From: Bradyrhizobium nivariense
GTDB taxonomy: Bacteria; Pseudomonadota; Alphaproteobacteria; Rhizobiales; Xanthobacteraceae
DNA length: 64,000 bases
NCBI RefSeq assembly: GCF_029846715.1
Contig: NZ_JARVWW010000018.1
Span: 62,001-126,000 of the forward strand
Reading direction: 5' to 3'
Below, in pieces: positions 18,835 to 27,644 of the stretch (the stretch's first letter is position 1; each line of letters starts with the position of its first letter). The position numbers and the translations under genes are program-made. The notes under the pieces are model-generated. The model ran no database searches. It was given only the letters and a program-made list of their open reading frames with translations, and was not told where the DNA came from.

Positions 18835-19899
18835 TTACTCGAAGGCGAATATCCGCTTCCAGTCATTCTTCATGTCGACCACCGTCCATCGATTCACCGC
18901 TGCGGCGTCGAGGGCCATGTCCAATTTCCCGAAGTGGGATTGGCGGTCGTAGGCATATTCGCGCCCGGCGTCAGTATGGTGGACGAGCAAACCGAACCGC
19001 GCGCCGGGGGCGAGCGTCGCCCATTGAAGCATTTCAAGGTCTCCATCCGAGTTGCCAAACGCGGCGATGGGGCGGCGGCCGATATGTTCATTGATTGCGA
19101 TTGGCTTACCGGCCTTGTCATCGATGAAATTGATCTCGGGCAACCGGAATAGGACCGGGGCGCTGTCGCGCATCTCAAACCGGGTCTTGATCGAGGATCC
19201 GACCACCTGCTCTGGAGGGACGCCGTAGATGGCATCCGTCCACGGCCGCATGAACTCAACACCGCCGCCTGAAACGATGACAGTTTGGAAACCGTTCGCC
19301 CTAAGGTAAGCGAGCAATTCCAGCATCGGTTGGTACACCAACTCGGTGTAAGGTCGTTTGAAGCGTCTGTCGCGCGCCGTGACAAGCCAATCCGTGACGA
19401 TCGTCTCAAACTCTGCCGTCGTCATACCGGCGTGGGTGACCGCGACCAGTTCGGCAACGCCCTTTTCGCCGGAAGCTGCGAGCGCGTTCAGGTCGCCGTC
19501 CAGCACCGCCGCGAACGGCTGCTTGTCTTTCCATTCCGGATGCATCGCGGCCATGCCTTTCACGCGATCGAGCACAAAGGCAAGCTGCACATACATCGGT
19601 TGTTCGATCCACAGCGTGCCGTCATTGTCGAAGGTTGCGACCCGCTGTTGGGGCGGCACGAAATATGGGCCGCCCTGGTCCGTGACGCGCCTAACGAAGT
19701 CGACGATAGATGTCTTCGCCGAACCGTCATTCCAGGAAGGCAACGGATCGCGCTGGGATTGCACCAGCGCCGACCTGGAGTGTAGCGAGGCTGAAAGCAG
19801 CGGAAGCACCGCCAGGGAAGAAAGAAGGGCGCGCCGATCCAGGTGAAAAGATCCAATGATTGGATTCACACGCGTCTCCATTTGCTCTGCAAACGGCAT
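18835..19899 (-). CDS. Exported HAD-superfamily phosphatase
   Basis: This 354-residue haloacid-dehalogenase-like hydrolase resembles phosphoserine phosphatase. Motif I is FDNDGTLW (nucleophile Asp91, acid Asp93), motif II is VSGGG, and the Mg-binding motif is FGNSDGDLEML. An N-terminal leader with DRRALLSSLAVLPLL points to export, possibly by Tat. Met7 is an alternative start at 19881. It is the first gene of the FGE-sulfatase-cyclase operon, 60 bp ahead of FGE. The substrate is unknown; a partner role in releasing phosphate from a sulfated and phosphorylated compound is speculation. Confidence 0.85.
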   Translation of the reverse strand: MPFAEQMETRVNPIIGSFHLDRRALLSSLAVLPLLSASLHSRSALVQSQRDPLPSWNDGSAKTSIVDFVRRVTDQGGPYFVPPQQRVATFDNDGTLWIEQPMYVQLAFVLDRVKGMAAMHPEWKDKQPFAAVLDGDLNALAASGEKGVAELVAVTHAGMTTAEFETIVTDWLVTARDRRFKRPYTELVYQPMLELLAYLRANGFQTVIVSGGGVEFMRPWTDAIYGVPPEQVVGSSIKTRFEMRDSAPVLFRLPEINFIDDKAGKPIAINEHIGRRPIAAFGNSDGDLEMLQWATLAPGARFGLLVHHTDAGREYAYDRQSHFGKLDMALDAAAVNRWTVVDMKNDWKRIFAFE

Positions 19900-20214
19900 A
19901 AAAATGTACGACCATTCGCAGCGAGAAGAATCTCGTACTGTTGAAATTGGTTTGAAACCGCGACCAGCTTGATACGAGCATGTTGCGACGTGTCCAGTTT
20001 CGGTAGTTGGTTCTTTGAAGGACGGTAGGGCTTACAGAAAACGAAGCGGCACACTTCCGCGTTTTGATCTAAATCAAAGGATGGCCGCGTAGGTAAAAGA
20101 TCCCGGATCACGATCCCAATCGCGCCCGGCGAGACATCGACGGCCAGCAGTCGTGCCACTGATTTCAGACACGATTGCTGTTCGAGAGCCGACAAGCCGG
20201 CGGGTTTGTTGGTC
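19900..20214. other. Non-coding region upstream of the sulfatase operon
   Basis: I see no convincing gene in this 315-bp stretch. It holds the FixK/FNR-type palindrome at 20064-20077. A 109-codon minus-strand frame crosses it, but lacks family resemblance and overlaps the phosphatase start. Confidence 0.6.
20064..20077. promoter_or_regulatory. FixK/FNR-type binding site
   Basis: TTGATCTAAATCAA is a perfect TTGAT-N4-ATCAA palindrome, matching the established FNR/FixK consensus. Class II activation toward the minus strand would put a start site near 20029, about 130 nt before the phosphatase gene. Rightward activation would reach only a decayed gene lying on the opposite strand. Confidence 0.6.
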
Positions 20215-20690
20215 TTAGTATTTTCTGACGATCGGCTTTGTCGTCGGAGGCGCTCCGGGCGCGGGCGGCGAGATCGAACCGACGCTCAGATCGAGCCCGG
20301 CCCCCAGAAGCGAGTGGATCATTGCTGCGGAGCAGATCGCAGCGAAGGTAACCCAGGTATTCCAGCCCGATGGCCGGTTTTCGGCAGCGAACTCGCCATA
20401 GGCCTTGAAATTCAGATAGCCCTGCATGTCGCCAACCGGAAACAAGAAACCGATTTGCGGGCCGATGCCAACTACCTGGGACTGGAAGCAGCCGACACGG
20501 TCACCTGAACCGCTGTCCACAGCCGAGCCCCTTGTATACATAGCCCACCAGACCAACCATGACCTGCTTCGACAGAAATTGGGATGCACCCCAGTCGAAG
20601 TGCATGTCGACGCCGTGCCGTTTTCGTCGGCGAAGGCAGACTGAGCAGAAAGCAATAGAGTGGACGTCAGGAGGGCTGCAGAAATAACTC
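20215..20690 (-). pseudogene. Decayed outer-membrane transporter (phenol MetA / SphA-like family)
   Basis: A signal-peptide-like start (SAALLTSTLLLSAQSAFADENG) is joined to the last ~90 residues of a beta-barrel protein. The C-terminus SQVVGIGPQIGFLFPVGD and ENRPSGWNTWVTF is characteristic of this family. Between them the frame is wrong: the sense reading FDWGASQFLSKQVMVGLVGY lies in another frame, around 20525-20610. So at least two frameshifts have occurred, and most of the barrel (roughly 200 residues) is missing. The family name is from memory of its C-terminal pattern. Confidence 0.6.
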
Positions 20691-20813
20691 TGCGTCTATG
20701 TGCTGGGATTGAGCGCTCGCTTTTCGCAGCAGCAAGCGCGGCTCTCGCCGTCACATTGTGCCCCCAAAACTGTTCGCCTGGAAGTAGAATTGTACGCCAA
20801 TGTACGGCTTAGG

Positions 20814-20932
20814 CAAGTAGCAAGTAGCAAGTAGCAAGTAGCAAGTAGCAAGTAGCAAGTAGCAAGTAGCAAGTAGCAAGTAGCAAGTAGCAAGTAGCAA
20901 GTAGCAAGTAGCAAGTAGCAAGTAGCAAGTAG
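20814..20932. repeat. Heptanucleotide tandem repeat, 17 perfect copies
   Basis: CAAGTAG occurs 17 times head to tail without a mismatch; the next unit (CGAGTTC) is degenerate. Seven is not a multiple of three, so the array reads through all three frames. On the minus strand it gives a stop-free LLATCYL repeat. The perfect copies suggest recent slippage. It sits between the decayed transporter gene and the RIME-like element. Confidence 0.97.
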
Positions 20933-21047
20933 CGAGTTCAGCCATCACCGAATGGCCGAAAATAGATGAATGGAATGACGAAAGCCATAGCGCAAAAGGA
21001 TATGGCGGAGCCGAGCGGACGATCCGCATGCGGCCTCTGGCAGACGG

Positions 21048-21150
21048 CTAAAGCGCGATGAGATGAGGATGAATCATCATCGCGCTTTAGGTTGTTGTTT
21101 GAGCATGATCTTTTCGGAAAACCGCTTCGCACTTTTCCGGATCATGCTTT
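21048..21150. repeat. RIME-like palindromic intergenic element
   Basis: Two nested palindromes are adjacent. The first has arms CTAAAGCGCGATGA and TCATCGCGCTTTAG (21048-21090). The second begins AGCATGATC and ends GATCATGCT (21102-21148), with the interior TTTTCGGAAAACCG. The second matches the well-known rhizobial intergenic mosaic element pattern that occurs in many copies in Rhizobiales genomes. Confidence 0.75.
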
Positions 21151-21191
21151 AGCTCCCTCGCACCGCCCAGCCGAGGATCATCTAAAGCAAA

Positions 21192-21217
21192 AGCCCCGGC
21201 GGTTTCCCGCCGGGGCT
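21192..21217 (-). terminator. Rho-independent terminator of the porin gene
   Basis: A perfect 11-bp GC-rich stem (AGCCCCGGCGG and its complement) with loop TTTC lies 23 bp past the porin stop. On the minus strand it is followed by TTTTGCTTTAG. Confidence 0.9.
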
Positions 21218-21239
21218 CTCGTCAGGTCTTAGACCGAAC

Positions 21240-22856
21240 TTACCAGTTGCGCTGAGCGCGGAGGAGCAGAACGACCGAGTTCTGATCCTTGAGCTCGTAG
21301 GTGGCGACCGGCTTGGCGGGAACCGGGATCAGAGCTGCCGGGGTGACGATACCGGCATACTTCTGGTCGAGGTGGGTCCAGGCAACGTCGGCCGAGAACG
21401 TCAGGTTCTTGACCGGGGTCCAGCGGGTGATGACACCCACCTGTCCGACCGCGAAGTCCGGGTTACACGAGGTCACGCCGGCAAACCCAGCACCGATCAC
21501 GCCACCACCAGCACCACCGGCGCCGCAAAGCGTGGTCTTGGCCAAGGTGCCGAACTGCGCCTGAGCGTAAGCACCGTAGATCGCGGTGTTCCAGTACGGA
21601 TCCCAGTTATGGGTGTAAGCACCGCGGAAGCCCCAGGTCTTGACGGTCTCCTGCGAAGAACCGCCGCCCGCCGACGTGAACACGGTATCCGGAGCCGAGG
21701 CGAAGCCAAGGCTGCCGTAGGCGACGCTCGAGCCGCCGAACATCGCGTAGCTGCTGCCCGCGAGGTTCTGGAAGTTGTAGCGGGTCGCGCCGTCGGTGTA
21801 GACGCCCGAAATGTTGATCACGTCACCCGCACCAGTCGGGATGTTCTTGATCGACAGAGCGAGCTGGACAGCCCAACCCCATTTGTCGTCGGGGTGGCCA
21901 GTCGGCTCGGTCGCACCGTAGTACGCGACGTGGTTGTCATGCGCAGCCACCGACGCCTGGAAGAGACCCCAGGCCTGGTCGACACGCACCATACCGACGA
22001 GGTTCGGCGAACGCGAACCGCCGATGGCGTTGGAGCCGTAGGCGGCACCGAGGACGCTGGACGCGGTCGCACCGGCCAAGTTGAGGTTGCCGGCCTGATA
22101 GTAAGAGGTCGCATCTTCGGCCGAGAACGACGCCGTCACGCCCTGACCGAAGTCAGCGGTGTAGCTGAACTGGTTGACACCAGTGACCGTGCCGGAACCG
22201 CCGACGAGACCGTCGAAGTTGTTGCCGGGATAGTTGGTCCAGGGCGCGTCGAACTGCGACACGGCCTTACCCATCGTGAAGCCGGCGAACTGGATGAAGG
22301 CGTAGTACACGCCGAGCGAACCGCCCGAGGTGTTGCCGTCGGTGCCGTTGACCGAGCCACCGCCCGAGCCAAAGAGCGACGTGGTGGTCGCACCAGGAGT
22401 CGTGGCCGTAGCCAGCGCGCCGCTATAGGCCGTCGTACCCGTTGCACTGCCGGTGCCGACGTAGTTGCCGGTCGTCCACGAGAAGACGCCATCGAAGAAG
22501 GTGCGGACCACGCCGTATTCGGTCGCGGTGCGCGTGTCGATGTTGAGGTCTTCACGAGCGCGCGCCGTGTAGTAGTTCGTCAGGCGGTTGCGCGCGCCGT
22601 TGGCACCCTGGGTCGAGACGTTCTGGTTCAGGGTGAAATCCGAGTTGGTGCCCAGCGCGACTTCAGCGCGCAGGTAACCACCCAGCTTGATGCAGGTGTC
22701 GGTGCCCGGGATGTAGTAGAAACCCGCACCGTACAGGGAGCAGATCTTCACGTATTCGACCGCTTTGGCCTTCACGGGGAGATCGGCTGCCTGCGCTCCG
22801 CCAACGGCGATCAGACCCGCCGCCGAACCGAGCAAAAGGCTCTTAACCAACTTCAT
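21240..22856 (-). CDS. Outer-membrane porin (rhizobial Porin_2 family)
   Basis: This 538-residue beta-barrel forms a general diffusion pore. The signal peptide MKLVKSLLLGSAAGLIAVGGAQA is followed by ADLPVKAKAVEYVKICSLYG and then GTDTCIKLGGYLRAEV, the standard start of alphaproteobacterial Omp2b/RopA-type porins. The two cysteines in this start are typical. The middle is rich in Gly/Ser/Thr, as in surface loops, and the protein ends with LLLRAQRNW, an aromatic end as expected for a barrel. A strong terminator follows and a long leader precedes it, consistent with an abundant, regulated protein. Confidence 0.93.
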   Translation of the reverse strand: MKLVKSLLLGSAAGLIAVGGAQAADLPVKAKAVEYVKICSLYGAGFYYIPGTDTCIKLGGYLRAEVALGTNSDFTLNQNVSTQGANGARNRLTNYYTARAREDLNIDTRTATEYGVVRTFFDGVFSWTTGNYVGTGSATGTTAYSGALATATTPGATTTSLFGSGGGSVNGTDGNTSGGSLGVYYAFIQFAGFTMGKAVSQFDAPWTNYPGNNFDGLVGGSGTVTGVNQFSYTADFGQGVTASFSAEDATSYYQAGNLNLAGATASSVLGAAYGSNAIGGSRSPNLVGMVRVDQAWGLFQASVAAHDNHVAYYGATEPTGHPDDKWGWAVQLALSIKNIPTGAGDVINISGVYTDGATRYNFQNLAGSSYAMFGGSSVAYGSLGFASAPDTVFTSAGGGSSQETVKTWGFRGAYTHNWDPYWNTAIYGAYAQAQFGTLAKTTLCGAGGAGGGVIGAGFAGVTSCNPDFAVGQVGVITRWTPVKNLTFSADVAWTHLDQKYAGIVTPAALIPVPAKPVATYELKDQNSVVLLLRAQRNW

Positions 22857-23584
22857 GTTAAACCTCCAAGTTTGCCATAGGGAAGGTTCCGGATCCGCTG
22901 GGTGAAGACACCCTAAGGTTGGTTCCCTTGTCCCTTAAAATTCACCGCTTAGTCGCTTCGCGCCTTCGGACACACCCGCTGAACGCGAGGGACTTAAGCG
23001 AACCACCTAAAACGGGACGACCTCGGGATGCCCCCCTCCGTCGCTCAGTCACAATTACCGAACGCCTTTGCACACACAACAAGAGAACGCCTCAGAACGG
23101 GCCAATGGAGCTTGTTTTCCGACGGGTGTTGCACAAATAACACGCAGATGTGATCAGAGCGACCTCGCAACATATTGATTCTATTATAGTTTTTGAACAG
23201 GTTCGATTTGTCACCAAAAGTTCCGGCGGCGGTCCCGCATTCGCGGGAGAAGCCCTTGCTGCGGGTCTGACGCGCCCGAATCGTAGAATCAACAAAGGAC
23301 TCAGCGCGGCCCACCACCCTTCGGGAATTGGCTGGCCTGACCAGGAAGCGGCCACGACTGCGTGCGGAGGCCGCTACGTAATCAATATGAGTTGGAACGC
23401 TCCCGCATGGCCGGTCAAAGGTCCGCCACGGGCTAAAGCAGACGAAGTCCTACGTCCGGCTAGGTGGTTCCAGATCGCTCTCGAGGGAAACACAGGCAGT
23501 GACTGCCAGCCTTGCCCACGGCGCAGTCGCGCGACGGAGCGTGAGGACCGGCTGCGGACAATCGACGTCGTGCGACGGTCGTCC
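22857..23584. other. Long region upstream of the porin gene
   Basis: No gene is supported in these 728 bp. The only clear signal is an AT-rich patch around 23175-23220 with TATAAT on the minus strand, a possible porin promoter. Confidence 0.5.
23183..23214 (-). promoter_or_regulatory. Possible porin promoter
   Basis: TATAAT (23183-23188 on the minus strand) has a GTGACA hexamer upstream, but the 20-bp spacing is long. If used, the leader would be about 320 nt. Confidence 0.25.
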
Positions 23585-26206
23585 TCATCCGCGCGCTTGA
23601 ACTTCGAGATGATCTGGCGGCAAGCCGGCCTGATGTCGTTGATACATAGCCTCGTAAGCTGTCTCCAGCCGCCTTGCATAGAGCGCCGCATCAAACAGTG
23701 CTGCGGTCAGGCGGCTCCCCTGCAGCCTACCGCGAATATCCGCCAGCTTCTGTTTATCGAGCGCCAAGTCGATCGCCAGGGCTTCATAATCCGCACGCGT
23801 TCGTGTGATCAGCTCAGGCAGGCCGACGGCGCTAAGCAAGCTCGCCGCCACGCGGCCTGCGAAACTATTCCCGATATGGGTCACGACCGGCAGACCAGCC
23901 CACAACGCATCGCTGGCCGTCGTATGTGCGTTGTAGGGCAGCGTGTCCAGGAAGAGGTCGGCGAGGCGATGGCGCGCCAAATGTTCGGATGATGACGCAA
24001 CGCGCCTTGCAAACACCAGGCGATCCGGGTCGACGCCCAGGCCCATGGCTTCCTTCCGCAGATTCGATTTTGCGATCTCCCCCACGTCGGACAACCACAA
24101 GACCGACTGGTCCACGCTTTTCAAGATATTCATCCAGCAGCCGAAGACAGCCGGATTGATCTTGTAGGCATTGTTGAAGCAGCAGAACACAGTCCATTCC
24201 TGCCGCAAATCGTGATCAGCCCGATTGAGCGCAGCTTCGTCGATTTCTCCAACGTGATTGTCACGCGGCATAAAGCTGCCGGGCAAGCGAACGACCTTCT
24301 CGTCGAAGAATTGGCTGTTTTGATCTGGCAGCACGACGTGGTCGGCAATGATGTAGTCGAATAGCTCCCTGCTCCCCAACGTTCCGGCAAATCCAAGATA
24401 GTTGACGACGATCGGAGCCGGACTGGACGCGAACAACGACAGCCTGGCATTCTGCGTATGGCCCGCAAGATCGACAAGAATATCGATCTGCGCATCGTCG
24501 ATCGCTTTCAGGACTTCACTGTCGATCTTGTGCTGACAATCGATAAAGCGATGAAACGAACTTTCGAGCCGCCTGCGCAGATCGCTGTCGTCATCAGGGC
24601 CGATTGAAAACGCATACGTCTCGAAGCGGTCGGGATCGTGACTCTCGAAGATCTCGGCGGTGAGGTACCCGACCGGATGCTTGCGAAAATCGGGCGAAAC
24701 ATATCCGACCCGAATCTTGTCGTGGCTGCGGATTTCACCCCCTGGCCTCGTTTTGGCGACATGCGGGAGCTTTGCCTTCACCCAGGTCCTGGCGCACAGG
24801 AGCTGATCATCAGGAGAATCCGTCAAAGAAAGCAACGCAAAGGGAGAGCTGTTGGCCTTCCCTAATCGTATTGCTGCCGTCAACTGACCGATCTCTTCGT
24901 CCAGATTGTCCCAATTGCACAGGTTCATCTTTGCAAGAAGGCGCAAACCCGCGATGCCCTCCAGGTCAGGCCAGATCGACACCGCCTTGTCATAGGCGAC
25001 AAAGGCTTCGTCATAGCGCCGGAGCTCGGTAAAAACATTGCCCCGGCCAATCCAGGCCCCCTCTGTGTCGGGCTTGATCGCGAGCGCCTTGTCGTAGGCG
25101 GCAAGAGCCTCCTCATAGCGCTTCAGCCCCCACGCAACATTGCCACGACCGAGCCATGCCTCGGCGAGATCTGGCTTGATCGACAGCGCCCGGTCGTATG
25201 CAGCGAGTGCATCGTCATGACGCTTGAGCTCGGTGAGAACATTGCCGCGGCCAAGCCAGGCTTCCGCCAGATCGGGGCGGATCGACAACGCCCTGTCATA
25301 GGCAGCGAACGCTTCGTCAAGGCGTTTGAGATCGAAGGACACGTTGCCCCGACCAAGCCACGCGTTCTCCAGGTCGGGCTTGATCGTGAGCGCCCTGTCG
25401 TAGGCTGCCGACGCTTCGTCGTAGCGCTTCAGGCTCCAGAAAAGATGCCCCCGGGCAACCCACGCACTCTCGAGATCAGGCTTGATCGCCAACGCCTTGT
25501 CATACGCGGCAAGCGCCTCGTCATGGCGCTTGAGATCGGTGAAAACTTCCCCTCGGCCAACCCACGCACTCGGGACATCCGGTTTGGCCGACTGTGCCCT
25601 GTCGTACGTGGCAAATGCGTCGTCGTACCGCCTGAGATTCCGGAGCGCATTGCCTCGACCAAGCCATGCCGTCTCCAGGTCAGGCCTGATCGACAACGCC
25701 TTGTCGTAGGCCGCGAGGGCGTCCTCGTAACGCCTGAGCTTCTCGAGGCAACCGCCCTTGCTTGCGTAGGCATCGGCAAAGTTCGGATTGTAGAATGTCG
25801 CCTTGTCGAATTGCTCAATCGCTTCCCCATAGCTTCTCGCGAACTCGGCAAGGATCGAACCTCTGTTGTGATATGAAAGGGGATTGCGCGGATTCACCGC
25901 CAACGCGCGCGTGAAATAGGCCAGAGCCTCCTGAGGTCGATTCAGGGATTTGAGCGCATATCCATAGTTGCTGAGGGCTTCGTCGCTGCTTCCGTTCAGG
26001 GCCACAGCCGCCCTGAGATGCACCTCGGCCTCGGCAAATCGACCTTGTACGAGCTTCACCACCCCCAGGAGATGTTCGACTTCGAAGATGTTCCTGGACG
26101 CTTTTGCTATCTGCTGCAGTATTCTTTCCGCTTTGACCAAATCATGGGCGTGAAAGGCTTCGACAGCACGTCGAAATTTGGTCTGCAGTTCACCCGCCAA
26201 GCCCAT
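23585..26206 (-). CDS. TPR O-GlcNAc transferase-like glycosyltransferase (GT41)
   Basis: This 873-residue protein resembles SPINDLY/OGT enzymes, which transfer a sugar from a nucleotide sugar to Ser/Thr of proteins. About a dozen 34-residue TPR units (consensus AWLGRGN...LKRYDEALAAYDKALAIKPD) fill roughly residues 30-430. The catalytic half shows IRVGYVSPDFRKHPVGYL, LVDLAGHTQNARLSLFASSPAP, LPYNAHTTASDALWAGLPVVT and GNSFAGRVAASLL, the GT41 signatures. The start is ATG 26206; the frame is also open from a TTG at 26230. No flagellar, pilus or sugar-nucleotide gene is next to it, so the target is not evident. The repeats are nearly identical in DNA, a likely site of copy-number change. Confidence 0.9.
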   Translation of the reverse strand: MGLAGELQTKFRRAVEAFHAHDLVKAERILQQIAKASRNIFEVEHLLGVVKLVQGRFAEAEVHLRAAVALNGSSDEALSNYGYALKSLNRPQEALAYFTRALAVNPRNPLSYHNRGSILAEFARSYGEAIEQFDKATFYNPNFADAYASKGGCLEKLRRYEDALAAYDKALSIRPDLETAWLGRGNALRNLRRYDDAFATYDRAQSAKPDVPSAWVGRGEVFTDLKRHDEALAAYDKALAIKPDLESAWVARGHLFWSLKRYDEASAAYDRALTIKPDLENAWLGRGNVSFDLKRLDEAFAAYDRALSIRPDLAEAWLGRGNVLTELKRHDDALAAYDRALSIKPDLAEAWLGRGNVAWGLKRYEEALAAYDKALAIKPDTEGAWIGRGNVFTELRRYDEAFVAYDKAVSIWPDLEGIAGLRLLAKMNLCNWDNLDEEIGQLTAAIRLGKANSSPFALLSLTDSPDDQLLCARTWVKAKLPHVAKTRPGGEIRSHDKIRVGYVSPDFRKHPVGYLTAEIFESHDPDRFETYAFSIGPDDDSDLRRRLESSFHRFIDCQHKIDSEVLKAIDDAQIDILVDLAGHTQNARLSLFASSPAPIVVNYLGFAGTLGSRELFDYIIADHVVLPDQNSQFFDEKVVRLPGSFMPRDNHVGEIDEAALNRADHDLRQEWTVFCCFNNAYKINPAVFGCWMNILKSVDQSVLWLSDVGEIAKSNLRKEAMGLGVDPDRLVFARRVASSSEHLARHRLADLFLDTLPYNAHTTASDALWAGLPVVTHIGNSFAGRVAASLLSAVGLPELITRTRADYEALAIDLALDKQKLADIRGRLQGSRLTAALFDAALYARRLETAYEAMYQRHQAGLPPDHLEVQARG

Positions 26207-26497
26207 TCCTCCCTCAGGACGTCCGGTCAATCATACCATCGGCTCCGACATTGCAAGATCTGCGCGACCAGGCTGCGGTTGCAGGGGGCGGCGGTTGAGG
26301 ACTGGACGAGGCCGCCGGCTGCCCTGCTCCGCTTTGGAACCACGGCGAGGCCCGGGAGCCGACAGAGGGCCACGGACGTCGAGACGGGCCACCGTCCTGA
26401 TCGCTGCGGGATCGTCACCTGGTTTGGGAGCATGGGGCATCAGCGAGGCGGCGGCTGACTGCAGAAAGCCACGACAAATCAGTCGCTTAAGGGTACA

Positions 26498-26591
26498 TGG
26501 CGGAGACGGAGGGATTCGAACCCTCGATAGGCCTTTACAAGCCTATAACGGTTTAGCAAACCGCCGCCTTCAGCCACTCGGCCACGTCTCC
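26498..26591 (-). tRNA. tRNA-Ser (GCU)
   Basis: The minus strand folds as a class II tRNA: acceptor GGAGAC pairs with GTCTCC, the D-arm is GGCCGAGTGGCTGAAGGC, the anticodon arm is CGGTTTGCTAAACCG, a long variable arm follows, and the T-arm is GAGGGTTCGAATCCCTC. Discriminator G and an encoded CCA end the gene at 26498. The anticodon GCU (bases 26555-26557) reads AGC and AGU. Confidence 0.97.
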
Positions 26592-26995
26592 AATATGCCG
26601 GGTATGCCCGACCCGGGGGCGAGCCGCAAGCGGCAGAATTAAGGTCGGTGCGTTCTTTCACCTGAAAGCGACCGCCGAACGGCCGCGAAAGCCTGGCGCA
26701 AGGATCAGCGCGGTCGACGCAGCCCGATTCGCGCTCTCCTTATATATGCGTGTCCGCATCGGGCGGCGGGATCGCCAGGTCCGCCCCGTGCGAGAGGCAA
26801 TCGGCACCGCGGCCGTCCGAGTTCCAGATCGCAGTCGTCGTGCGCGATCGGAATCGGTGGCCATTGACCAATGTCTGGTCATTCTCGTCGTGGTCGCTCA
26901 CGCCGCGCCGGTCCAGATGGCGGCACGACGAAGGAACTCGATTCAGCGCAACCAGACTCACGTGTGAAAACTCGGGCCCGGACGCGAATCTCCGC
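26592..26995. other. Gene-poor stretch after tRNA-Ser
   Basis: I see no gene, RNA or clear repeat in these 404 bp. Open frames here have no recognisable start signal or family pattern. Confidence 0.5.
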
Positions 26996-27262
26996 TCAGT
27001 GAGCGGAGACCCACGCCCTCGCATCGCGCTGCGCGGCCGAGATCTCGACGTCCGACATCTGGCCGGCGACTTCCTGGCGCAGCGTCACGGCGTCCTTGCG
27101 GCCCTTCAGCGCGGCGAGGTTGAACCATTTATGCGCGGCGACGAGATCGACGAGGCCGGAGCGTCCGCTCGCCCAATAGATCCCGCGCTCGAACAGCACG
27201 TCCGACAGCGCGCCTGCGTCGATCGGCGTCGCGGTCTCCAGATCGAAAGTACCCTGAAACAT
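26996..27262 (-). CDS. Small Sel1-repeat-like protein
   Basis: This 88-residue protein has one helical-pair unit reading DLVAAHKWFNLAALKGRKDAV, which matches the Sel1-like (SLR) subclass of TPR repeats. A flanking segment SDVEISAAQRDARAWVS is typical of the helix after such repeats. No signal peptide or membrane segment is seen. Single-repeat proteins of this kind usually mediate protein contacts; no partner is suggested by the neighbours. It is probably a real conserved gene because the repeat residues are well kept in a gene-poor region. Confidence 0.7.
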   Translation of the reverse strand: MFQGTFDLETATPIDAGALSDVLFERGIYWASGRSGLVDLVAAHKWFNLAALKGRKDAVTLRQEVAGQMSDVEISAAQRDARAWVSAH

Positions 27263-27365
27263 AACGCATCCCCTCTTTTCTTATGCCGCCTCGTCCCCCG
27301 AGCGCGGCTCCCGTCCAACTCTGATCCGCATGCCCCTTCCCGGATCATGCGCTGTTCAACTCATC

Positions 27366-27420
27366 CCCAAGCCTTGTTGCCCAAGTCTTGTTGCCCAAGT
27401 CTTTTTGCCCAAGCCGTTTG
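27366..27420. repeat. Imperfect 14-bp tandem repeat, about 4 copies
   Basis: The units CCCAAGCCTTGTTG, CCCAAGTCTTGTTG, CCCAAGTCTTTTTG and CCCAAGCCGTTTG lie head to tail. No function is evident. Confidence 0.85.
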
Positions 27421-27644
27421 CCGGCCTGTTGGAGACGATGATGGCGGGCAAATTTGAATGGCAGTTTAAGCATCGCAATGAAGCAGACGTAAACGCGCCC
27501 GCGCCAGGCGAGCGCGACAAATACAAGAAGCCCCGGTTTTGCAGGCACTTCTGCAATTCGTCAGATTCGGTTTACCTTGGGATTTTGGGAGAACGATAAC
27601 CATCGCGCACGGTGGCGCGGGTCCTGTGGTGTCGCCCGCCCGCC

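Noticed and set aside
19866..20195. 109-codon minus-strand frame upstream of the phosphatase
   Set aside because: It has no family pattern, overlaps the phosphatase start and contains the FixK-type palindrome as codons; probably chance.
20814..20932. CRISPR array
   Set aside because: The units are contiguous 7-mers with no spacers and no cas genes are present.
20696..21029. Frames reading LLATCYL repeats
   Set aside because: They are translations of the heptanucleotide array with no start signal or non-repeat domain.
23150..23992. 280-codon plus-strand frame upstream of the porin gene
   Set aside because: It overlaps the glycosyltransferase gene in antisense and has no domain or start signal.
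26460..26600. Possible integration site at tRNA-Ser
   Set aside because: I saw no second copy of the tRNA 3' end, no integrase and no plasmid or phage gene nearby.
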